Source: an uncultured Mollicutes bacterium (GTDB taxonomy: Bacteria > Bacillota_I > Bacilli_A > RFN20 > CAG-826). From it: 44,319 nt of DNA. The translations under genes were made by a program, and so were the position numbers. Shown piece after piece: positions 15,929 through 23,494 of the stretch; within the stretch, counting starts at the first letter, position 1; each line of letters opens with the position of its first letter. The stretch covers positions 1 to 44,319 of the forward strand of contig URQK01000003.1 in assembly GCA_900549975.1 (NCBI GenBank), in the 5' to 3' direction. The notes below the pieces were generated by a model. That model worked only from the letters and a program-made list of their open reading frames with translations, searched no databases and was not told where the DNA came from.

Positions 15929-17056
15929 TTATTTTTCTATTGGTTTTAACCAACAAACTCTTTCTTTATGATTAACTGTCTCAAATGTCTTCCATAATGC
16001 TTGAACATTCGTATTATATTCAAGTTCTGGACCAGTTTCGGCATGTTCAATACCATCTTCAATAGCGTGTCTAATCGAATTTTCAAAAATGATACTCATA
16101 GCGCCAGTATTTTGATATTCTGGATCACAAGCTACTAAAAGCATATCTAAAACTTTAGCGTGATTTAAATCATGAAGAAAATCAATAAATCCAAAAGGGA
16201 ATAAATGACCTTTATGCTTCTTTAAAGCATGTACTGGGGTAGGAATTAATAAACCCGCTGCAACCATTTTATTATTTTCATCATATACTAAACTCAAATA
16301 TCTTAAATTAATTAATGGAATGTATTGCGCAGCTAAATGACCCATTTGTTTTTCATCAATTGGTACGTAGCCATATAAATTAGCATAACAAGTATTAATT
16401 AATTTTAAAAATTCAATAACAATTTCCTTTTTTAATTCTCTTTTTGATTTAAATGTTGCTAAATGTAAACCAAACTTTTTTTGTACAAATTGCGAACTTT
16501 TTACTAAACGCGGATCAAGTTCTTTAGGAATCATAATTTTATATTCTTTCCAACGGGCGTCAATCTTAAATCCTAATTGTTCCATATGTTTAATATAATA
16601 TTCATGAGTATAGAATGTAACGAACATATTTAATTGGTCAAATCCTTTAATTAACATTCCTTCTTTATCTTGATCAGAATATCCTAAAGGACCATTAATC
16701 TCAGTAAGTCCATGTTCTTTACCAAATTGTTCAACTGCGCCAATAAGTGCTTTGGTAACTTCAATATCATCAATCATATCAATGCGATTGAAACGAACAC
16801 GATTTTGATGATATTTTTCATTAGCAAAGTTATTAATAATGCCACAAATTCTTCCAACAATTTTCTTATCTTTATATGCTAAAAATAGTTTAAATTCACA
16901 ATATTTCGAAGCTGGATTACGGCTTGGTATTAAATTGTTTAATTCATCATCATATAAATAAGGTGTAAAATATTGACAATCTTTATATAATTTCACAGGA
17001 AATTCTATAAATTGTTTTAACATTCTACGTCCTTTTACTTCTTTAATTTCAATCAT
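15929..17056 (-). CDS. GNAT-like N-acetyltransferase
   Basis: About 375 residues from the ATG at 17056, chosen because AAGGAG lies 7 nt before it; the in-frame start 45 bp upstream has no ribosome site. It resembles the large GNAT-like proteins of Firmicutes with two acetyltransferase-type halves: KLFLAYKDKKIVGRICGIIN around residue 55, NGPLGYSDQDKEGMLIKGFD around 125, and a second half with a VACDPEYQNTGAMSII acetyl-CoA-loop-like segment. Substrate unknown; homologues are usually annotated only as N-acetyltransferases. The RDD gene lies 60 bp upstream on the same strand, so the two may be co-transcribed. Confidence 0.75.
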   Translation of the reverse strand: MIEIKEVKGRRMLKQFIEFPVKLYKDCQYFTPYLYDDELNNLIPSRNPASKYCEFKLFLAYKDKKIVGRICGIINNFANEKYHQNRVRFNRIDMIDDIEVTKALIGAVEQFGKEHGLTEINGPLGYSDQDKEGMLIKGFDQLNMFVTFYTHEYYIKHMEQLGFKIDARWKEYKIMIPKELDPRLVKSSQFVQKKFGLHLATFKSKRELKKEIVIEFLKLINTCYANLYGYVPIDEKQMGHLAAQYIPLINLRYLSLVYDENNKMVAAGLLIPTPVHALKKHKGHLFPFGFIDFLHDLNHAKVLDMLLVACDPEYQNTGAMSIIFENSIRHAIEDGIEHAETGPELEYNTNVQALWKTFETVNHKERVCWLKPIEK

Positions 17057-17115
17057 AGTAAGTCTCCTTAGATATGTTGTAATTATACTACTTTTTTTCA
17101 ATTATACAAATAAAA

Positions 17116-17859
17116 TTACTCATTAAATGCTTGTGTTTGATCAACTAGATGTATTTTTAAAATGGCATCATGAATAGATAAACGCTTATTAGTAAATGAA
17201 ATGAGCACAAAACTACCTAAAGCAACAAACAATATTGCCATCCAATTAGCAACTAAATATGCTAATAAAAGTTCTACAACTAAAATTATTAAAAATCTTA
17301 ATAGAAGAGTCGTATTTTTGATGATAATATTTTCTTTATCAACTGGAACAGCCTTAAATATCATCATCCCAATTGTACGATGTTTTTTATTTGATATAGG
17401 TACAACAAATTGGAAAATCAATGTTGTAATAACTATAGTCGTTGTTAAATGAAGCAAATAAATTGAATAAAATTTATTAAAATTTGTAGCGTAATTGTCT
17501 TCTTTTGTCATTAAATCGTCAAGGGTATCTACCATTTCATAACTTTTTTTAACAGCCTCTTCTTCTTTAAAACCTTCATTAACCAAAATCTCTATATATT
17601 TTTCATTATCAACACGATATATTCCATATGGTCCACTTTTATAAGGAACTCCTTTTTGTTCACAAAGCGTTTGATACATTCCGTTTAAATTATTAACTTC
17701 ATTTTTTGCAAAATACGATATTGATTTATCGCATACAGTTAAAAACAATGCAATAACAACACCAACAACCATTATTCCATCAATAAGAAAAATCAACATT
17801 CTTTTCCATATAGAAAATTTTTCTTTTCCATCATCATATATGCTAGGGCTACTATTCAT
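17116..17859 (-). CDS. RDD-family membrane protein (5' end at a sequence junction)
   Basis: About 247 residues from the ATG at 17859 (GGAG close upstream); the frame stays open to 17898, but those extra codons overlap the binding-protein fragment on the other strand. Four or so membrane segments: WKRMLIFLIDGIMVVGVV near residue 20, TTIVITTLIFQFVVPI, and two near the C-terminus. KKHRTIGMMIFKAVPVD is the RDD-type segment after the second membrane helix. RDD proteins are small membrane proteins of unclear role, sometimes linked to ion or metabolite transport. The start lies on a probable rearrangement, so the native N-terminus and promoter may be lost. Confidence 0.7.
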   Translation of the reverse strand: MNSSPSIYDDGKEKFSIWKRMLIFLIDGIMVVGVVIALFLTVCDKSISYFAKNEVNNLNGMYQTLCEQKGVPYKSGPYGIYRVDNEKYIEILVNEGFKEEEAVKKSYEMVDTLDDLMTKEDNYATNFNKFYSIYLLHLTTTIVITTLIFQFVVPISNKKHRTIGMMIFKAVPVDKENIIIKNTTLLLRFLIILVVELLLAYLVANWMAILFVALGSFVLISFTNKRLSIHDAILKIHLVDQTQAFNE

Positions 17860-17879
17860 CAAACTCCATTGCCTTTCCA

Positions 17880-18944
17880 ATTGATCCAAATACTTCACAA
17901 CTTCAAAAAGCTCTTACTAAATTCCAAGAAGAAACAGGTATTAAGGTTAATAACACAAAATTAGGAGATGCTGATTTATATAACCAATTAGGAACAGCAT
18001 TCCAAGCAAATAAGTATGTTGCTGATATGGTTTTATTACAAGATGGAAATATGCTTCAATCAGAAATGCTTGATCCTGGATATTTATTAAACTTCATTCC
18101 AAAAGAAGCAAGTACAACTATTGCTAAAGATGATACAACCCCTATGGCTGCAGTTTATCTAAACAAAATATTTATGTATAATAACAATACTGCTAGTAAT
18201 GATCATTCACTTAAAAATTATCTAACAAATGTTTGGCAATTAGCAGGAACGAAATCTGACACTGGCCATATTTCAAATGCTTCTTTCAAAACACCTACAA
18301 CAGAAAATGTTAATATGAACTTCTTAACAATGTTAACATCAAAAGAATGGGTTAAAAAATTAGAGACAGCTTATGAAGCATTCTATGGTAAAAAATATGT
18401 TAAAGAAGCAAAATACGAAAACATTGGTTACAAATGGATTGCTGAATTCTTAACAAATTCTCAAGCTCATAGTTCGGATGGTACTGCTTGTAAAGATGTT
18501 GCAAAAGGTGAAACAGGTAGTATGGCACTTGTTAACTATAACAAAATCAAAGACTTAAAAGCCACAGATGGTTATAAAAAGGAAGATGTATCAAACTTAT
18601 CATTCCCATCTCTTGAATTAGATGCTGATGGAGGAAAAGTTGTTAATGGATTTGGCGGATTCTGCTACAAAATGTATTCAATGGTTGCTGCAAATGCTAA
18701 ATATCCATATGCTGCTTGTGCATTAGTAAGTTACATTACATCTAAAGCTGGATTTGAAAACGCGTGGGGTGCTAAAGCTGGATATTATTCAACAAATAAA
18801 ACAACAACTATTGCATCAAATGATAAAGAAATCGCTTGGTGGAAAGAACGTTTAGTAATTGAAGATCCAGAAGTTGTTGCAAGTAATTATGAAGATGTTT
18901 CAATGTTCGTAAAACAATATGAACGTGCTGTCGAAAAAAAATAA
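17880..18944 (+). CDS. ABC transporter substrate-binding protein, 5'-truncated
   Basis: The coding text is open from 17847 and binding-protein-like from about 17880 (LQKALTKFQEETGIKVN), giving about 354 residues, but there is no start codon with a ribosome site before ATG 18027, and the lipoprotein signal peptide and first strand are missing. The body resembles the periplasmic-binding type II family used for iron(III), polyamines or phosphonates: DADLYNQLGTAFQANKYVADMVLLQD near the start, GSMALVNYNKI in the middle and YPYAACALVSYITSKAGF near the end. The two downstream genes complete an importer. The gene breaks against the RDD gene head-to-head, so it is probably non-functional as drawn, or the contig is joined wrongly here. 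Confidence 0.75.
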   Translation: MDPNTSQLQKALTKFQEETGIKVNNTKLGDADLYNQLGTAFQANKYVADMVLLQDGNMLQSEMLDPGYLLNFIPKEASTTIAKDDTTPMAAVYLNKIFMYNNNTASNDHSLKNYLTNVWQLAGTKSDTGHISNASFKTPTTENVNMNFLTMLTSKEWVKKLETAYEAFYGKKYVKEAKYENIGYKWIAEFLTNSQAHSSDGTACKDVAKGETGSMALVNYNKIKDLKATDGYKKEDVSNLSFPSLELDADGGKVVNGFGGFCYKMYSMVAANAKYPYAACALVSYITSKAGFENAWGAKAGYYSTNKTTTIASNDKEIAWWKERLVIEDPEVVASNYEDVSMFVKQYERAVEKK

Positions 18945-18965
18945 TTAATTACTAAATTTCAACAT

Positions 18966-18999
18966 GGTGTAGCTTCTTTAACTAGCTACACCTATTTTT
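18966..18999 (+). terminator. Intercistronic stem-loop between binding protein and permease
   Basis: GGTGTAGC (18966-18973) pairs perfectly with GCTACACC (18985-18992) and is followed by TATTTTTA. Such hairpins inside ABC importer operons usually act as partial terminators or mRNA stabilisers, keeping the binding protein in excess over the membrane parts. GGAG for the permease follows at once. Confidence 0.7.
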
Positions 19000-19017
19000 A
19001 CGAAAAGGAGTCTCAAA

Positions 19018-20889
19018 ATGGATGAAACACTATCTTTAAATGAGAACAATAGTCCTAATAAAGATGATAAAAAAGAATTAACAAAATTCGGAAAATTTAT
19101 AAATGCCTTAAAAAGTTACTTTTCTAAGCCATCTAATGTAATTCTTGTTATATTCGCAATTATTTTGTCTTTAACAGTTATTATCCCTCTCATTTTCTTA
19201 ATTTATAATACAGTGATTGTTCACCAAGGTGAAGTAAGGCGATTAGGAACGCTGGGTTCATTCACTTTAAACCACTGGTATTCAATTTTCTTTTATTCAA
19301 AGTATGATTATGCCTTAAATACATTTTATATACCACTTAAAAACTCTGTACTTATGGCTTTAGTTGCTTGTGTTATTGCGGTAGGCGTTGGGGGAAGCAT
19401 TGCTTGGCTTATTACAAGATCTGACTTCCCAGCCAAAAAGTTTATTTCTTTAGTATTTGTATTTCCATATATTATGCCGTCATGGTCAATTGCTATGTTC
19501 TGGGAAAACTTTTTCAAAAACAATGTATATTTAAGCGGTGCTCAAGCTCAAGTAGGATTGTTACAATCATTGACAGGTCTTGCTGTGCCACAATCCATGG
19601 TATATGGATTCTGGCCTTGTGCTATTTGTTTAGGCATTCACTACGCACCATTTGCTTACATTTTAATTGGTGGAATTTTACGTAATATGGATGCAAACTT
19701 AGAAGAGGCCGCGACTATATTAAAAGCTTCAAGAATGAAGATATTACGTCGTATTACTCTTCCTATTGTAATGCCTGCTTTACTATCAACAGTATTATTA
19801 GTATTTGCAAGTTCTGTTAGTAGTTATACTGTTCCACAATTTTTAGGATCCAAAGTAAAGTTCATGACACTATCGCTAGGCATGAAGTCGTTAATTAATG
19901 GCTCGCAATTTAAAGGCCAAGGTTATGTAATGGCCACAGTATTAATGATATTTAGTATTGCGATTTTAATGGTTAACCAAATGGTTACTAATAGCCGAAG
20001 GTCATTTACTACTGTTACCGGTAAATCTTCTCAAGTTTCATTAGTCAAATTAGGCAAAGTAGGAAAACCTATTGTTACTACCATTGTTTGCATATATGCC
20101 GCTTTCTTTGCAATTGTTCCGTTGATATCATTTGCTCTAGAATCTTTCTTAGAAACTTCCGGAGACTTTTCAACATTTACCACTTACTATTGGACAACAA
20201 AAGAAATTACTGAAAGTTCAATTACTACTTCTGTTGGTATTTTGCACAATAAAGAAATATGGTCATCATTCCTAAATTCCTTATTAATATCCGCTGCTTG
20301 TGCTTTAGTTGCTGGTACATTAGGTATATTGGTTGGATATGGTGTTAGTAAAAGACGTGGTAGCAAATTAGCAAATTATGTAAGTAATGTTGCTTTCTTA
20401 CCATATTTAATTCCTGCTATGTCATTTGCTACTATTTATTTAATTATTTCTTATACGAAAACATTTAGTTTCTTAAACGGCTCAATACTATTATTAATAA
20501 TAGTAGGGTCAATTAAATTCTTACCATTTGCTTCTAGATCAGGAACAAACGCTATGCTTCAACTATCTAATGAAATTGAAGAAGCGGCTATAATTGTTGG
20601 CGTTCCTTGGTGGAAGAGAATGGTTAAAGTATTATTTCCAATTCAAAAATCAAGTTTCATATCAGGATACTTATTACCATTCGTATCTTGTATGCGTGAG
20701 TTAACATTATTCGTATTATTAACTGGTTCTAGTACTATTTTAACAGCAGTACTACAAAACTATGAAAAATATGATTGTACACAAATTAGTAATGGTATCA
20801 ACTTAATTATTATTGTATCTGTTTTGGCTATTAATTTACTTGTTAATAAAATAACCGGAGCGTCAATTGATAAAGGTGTAGGAGGTTAG
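19018..20889 (+). CDS. ABC transporter permease, two domains in tandem (iron/polyamine-type)
   Basis: 623 residues: two MetI-like permease domains fused in one chain with about twelve membrane helices, the FbpB/AfuB architecture. Each half has its ATPase-docking EAA loop: LEEAATILKASRMKILRRI near 229-246 and IEEAAIIVGVPWWKRM near 520-536. The N-terminal 35 residues are polar and cytosolic. AAAGGAG lies 8 nt before the ATG. The ATPase gene begins 4 bp after the stop. Fused permeases of this kind often import ferric iron, with a single binding protein; phosphonate or polyamine import is an alternative. The substrate is not readable from sequence. Confidence 0.88.
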   Translation: MDETLSLNENNSPNKDDKKELTKFGKFINALKSYFSKPSNVILVIFAIILSLTVIIPLIFLIYNTVIVHQGEVRRLGTLGSFTLNHWYSIFFYSKYDYALNTFYIPLKNSVLMALVACVIAVGVGGSIAWLITRSDFPAKKFISLVFVFPYIMPSWSIAMFWENFFKNNVYLSGAQAQVGLLQSLTGLAVPQSMVYGFWPCAICLGIHYAPFAYILIGGILRNMDANLEEAATILKASRMKILRRITLPIVMPALLSTVLLVFASSVSSYTVPQFLGSKVKFMTLSLGMKSLINGSQFKGQGYVMATVLMIFSIAILMVNQMVTNSRRSFTTVTGKSSQVSLVKLGKVGKPIVTTIVCIYAAFFAIVPLISFALESFLETSGDFSTFTTYYWTTKEITESSITTSVGILHNKEIWSSFLNSLLISAACALVAGTLGILVGYGVSKRRGSKLANYVSNVAFLPYLIPAMSFATIYLIISYTKTFSFLNGSILLLIIVGSIKFLPFASRSGTNAMLQLSNEIEEAAIIVGVPWWKRMVKVLFPIQKSSFISGYLLPFVSCMRELTLFVLLTGSSTILTAVLQNYEKYDCTQISNGINLIIIVSVLAINLLVNKITGASIDKGVGG

Positions 20890-20893
20890 AAAT

Positions 20894-22006
20894 ATGCCAG
20901 AAATTATTTTAAAAAATGTTACCAAAAGATGGGGAAAATTTGTCGGTGTTGATAATTTAAATATGACCATTAAAGATCGCGGCTTCGTAACTTTATTAGG
21001 CCCTTCCGGATGTGGTAAAACTACTACTCTTCGTATGATTGCAGGTCTAGAAACACCTACTAGCGGTCAAATTATTATTGATGGAGTAACTGTATTTGAT
21101 TCAGAAAAAGGTATTAATATATCTCCAGCCAAAAGAAATGTCGGATTCTTATTCCAGAACTATGCTTTATGGCCACATATGACTGTATATCAAAATATTG
21201 CTTTTGGATTAGAAAATTTAAAATGGAAGAAAGAAGATATTAAAACTCGTGTTGAAGAATTATTAAAAATGCTTAAAATTGAAGAATTTGTTGGTCGTTA
21301 CCCTAGTGAATTATCAGGAGGACAACAACAACGTGTGGCTATTGCAAGAACACTTGCCCCAAATCCAAAAGTGCTATTTATGGATGAACCATTAAGTAAC
21401 TTAGACGCTAAACTACGCTTAGAAATGCGTACAGAACTTAAAAGATTGCATACAGAAACTAACTCAACATTTGTTTATGTTACACACGATCAATTAGAGG
21501 CTATGACCTTAGCCACTGAAGTATGTTTAATGAAAAATGGTTTATTACAACAATATGATCCACCATTAACCGTTTATGCTAAGCCAAACAATTTATTCGT
21601 TGCTGATTTCGTTGGTAATCCAGCAATGAACTTTGTTGAAGCAACAGCAAAAAAATTAGAAAATGGTACCTATTTAATAAAATTCCACGATATTGAAACA
21701 ATATTTACTCCAAACAATGAATTTGAATTATTAAATGAAAACATTGTTTTAGGTATTAGACCAGAATACATTGAAATTAAACATAAAGGATTATCTGCTA
21801 AAGTCTATTCTACTTTACCAGCCGGTATGGAAACAACTGTTAAAGTTAATCTAGGCAATGATATCTTAACTTCTGTTGTCTTTGGAATTATCGACTATAA
21901 AGTTGATGAAAAAGTTCATATTGACTTTAAAGGAAATGGAATTATCTTATTTGATAAAGAATCCACTAACCGCTTAGTTGATGGAAAACTCGAAATAAAA
22001 AAATAG
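20894..22006 (+). CDS. ABC transporter ATP-binding protein
   Basis: 370 residues, complete. Walker A GPSGCGKTT (36-44), Q-loop Gln88 in FLFQNYALWPHM, signature LSGGQQQ (140-146), Walker B LFMDEP (161-166) and H-loop His198. The C-terminal 130 residues form a TOBE-type regulatory domain (GIRPEYIEIK near 290). It resembles the MalK/PotA/FbpC group. It follows the permease by 4 bp with GGAGG inside the permease end, so the two are coupled. Together with the fused permease and the broken binding protein it makes one importer. The Trp in ALWPHM is typical of the group. Confidence 0.93.
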   Translation: MPEIILKNVTKRWGKFVGVDNLNMTIKDRGFVTLLGPSGCGKTTTLRMIAGLETPTSGQIIIDGVTVFDSEKGINISPAKRNVGFLFQNYALWPHMTVYQNIAFGLENLKWKKEDIKTRVEELLKMLKIEEFVGRYPSELSGGQQQRVAIARTLAPNPKVLFMDEPLSNLDAKLRLEMRTELKRLHTETNSTFVYVTHDQLEAMTLATEVCLMKNGLLQQYDPPLTVYAKPNNLFVADFVGNPAMNFVEATAKKLENGTYLIKFHDIETIFTPNNEFELLNENIVLGIRPEYIEIKHKGLSAKVYSTLPAGMETTVKVNLGNDILTSVVFGIIDYKVDEKVHIDFKGNGIILFDKESTNRLVDGKLEIKK

Positions 22007-22014
22007 GACTTAAG

Positions 22015-22046
22015 AAGCAACGATTTTTACACCGTTGCTTTTTTTT
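22015..22046 (+). terminator. Terminator of the ABC importer operon
   Basis: AAGCAACG (22015-22022) pairs with CGTTGCTT (22033-22040), followed by T6. The convergent MATE gene ends inside this hairpin: its stop codon (22029-22027) is in the loop, so one structure serves both sides to some degree. Confidence 0.85.
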
Positions 22047-23424
22047 GCTCTTCTTTTTTATCTTCTATTTTTAGTTCTTTAAAAAATGATATTGCTAAAG
22101 GAATTGCTACGATAAAGCATAAAATATCTGCGACCATTTGAGCTAATTCAACGCCTTTAAAGCCCCATAGTGCTTGAAATATAAATAGTGTTGGAATAAA
22201 GAATAAAGCCTGCCTTCCAATAGCAAGTATTGTAGCTCTAACTGATTTTCCTGTTGTTTGAAGCATCATGTTTGTGGCAGTGTTAACCCCAAACAAAGGT
22301 ATGCCAATCGATTGATAAATTAGTAGTTCTTTACCAACTTTCATAAACTCATCATAATTTTCTAAATTTTGATTACCATTTGCAAATAATTTTATTAAAG
22401 ATCCACCAAAGAAAATACTTACTAAGGCAAAACATATAAGTGTAATTGTGCATAAAAAGGTAGTAAAGAAATATCCTTCTTTAACACGTCCATATTGTTT
22501 AGCACCATAATTAATACCACATACTGGTTGGAACCCTTGACCAATACCAATAGCAACTGATATAGCAAAAGACATAATACGATTAACGACGGTCATAGCC
22601 GCTAAAGAATCCACAGAATAATTTATTGCTACAAAGTTTAAAACCGCTACAGAGACAGCATTTAATCCTTGTCTAGCTAAAGATGGAAATCCACCATTAA
22701 CAATGACACCAATAATTTCTTTATTTAAGGTAAAATATTTTAAATTAATATGAATATTATCTCGTTTAGTAGTGCATATATATAGTAATCCAAATCCAAG
22801 TATTTGACTTACAAATGTCGACATACCCGCTCCATAAACTGCATATTGTTTAATCAAAATAGGGTCTAAAAGTATATTTAATATTGCACCAGAACTAATA
22901 GCAAGCATTGCTAAAAAAGCATTACCCTGATATCTTAATTGATTATTTAAAGTGTTAGATGTCGTCATAAATGGTGCACCAAGCAAAATCCAAAACAAAT
23001 AATCTTTAGCATATAAATAAACATATTCATCTTTATTAGCGGTTAAAAACTTTGCTAAAGGCTCTAAAAATATTAATCCGAAAATAGTTAGTAATAGTCC
23101 AAAAGAAAAAGATAATACAAATCCTATCGTTGCATATTTTTTAGCCTTATCTATTTGATGTTCACCAATTAAACGCGAAATATAATTACCAGACCCATGT
23201 CCAAAGAAAAAGCCGATTGCTTGAATAATGGCCATAAATGAGAATATTATTCCAACCGCACTTATTGCTTCTTTGGAGTGTTCTACTTTTGTAACAAAAA
23301 ATGTATCAGCAAAATTATATATGGCGGTAATAAGCATGGAAATAATTGTCGGTATTGATAATTTAAAAATAAGGAATTTAACATTACTAGTTAACATATC
23401 TTCATATCGATCTTTTTTCTTCAT
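22027..23424 (-). CDS. MATE-family multidrug efflux transporter
   Basis: 465 residues, twelve membrane segments, full length for the family. The N-terminal half starts KLSIPTIISMLITAIYNFAD TFF, with the typical P-T-I and YN-x-AD signature, and continues GHGSGNYISRLIGE. The second half repeats the pattern (NGGFPSLARQGLNAVSVAVL). It exchanges H+ or Na+ for cationic drugs or metabolites; the substrate is unknown. GGCGGTGA serves as ribosome site. Single gene, terminated by the hairpin shared with the ABC operon. The C-terminal tail is Lys/Glu-rich. Confidence 0.93.
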   Translation of the reverse strand: MKKKDRYEDMLTSNVKFLIFKLSIPTIISMLITAIYNFADTFFVTKVEHSKEAISAVGIIFSFMAIIQAIGFFFGHGSGNYISRLIGEHQIDKAKKYATIGFVLSFSFGLLLTIFGLIFLEPLAKFLTANKDEYVYLYAKDYLFWILLGAPFMTTSNTLNNQLRYQGNAFLAMLAISSGAILNILLDPILIKQYAVYGAGMSTFVSQILGFGLLYICTTKRDNIHINLKYFTLNKEIIGVIVNGGFPSLARQGLNAVSVAVLNFVAINYSVDSLAAMTVVNRIMSFAISVAIGIGQGFQPVCGINYGAKQYGRVKEGYFFTTFLCTITLICFALVSIFFGGSLIKLFANGNQNLENYDEFMKVGKELLIYQSIGIPLFGVNTATNMMLQTTGKSVRATILAIGRQALFFIPTLFIFQALWGFKGVELAQMVADILCFIVAIPLAISFFKELKIEDKKEEQKKATV

Positions 23425-23494
23425 TTATTTCACCGCCTAACGCTATAAGATTATAGCACCACTTATAATAATATTATAAGTAGTTTTTTAATAT

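Noticed and set aside
16950..17101. Longer GNAT protein starting at 17101
   Set aside because: AAGGAG lies directly before ATG 17056, while the upstream start has no ribosome site and its extra 15 residues lack family similarity.
22015..22046. MATE gene truncated by the ABC operon terminator
   Set aside because: The MATE protein has full family length and a normal C-terminal tail; the stop codon simply lies in a shared convergent hairpin.
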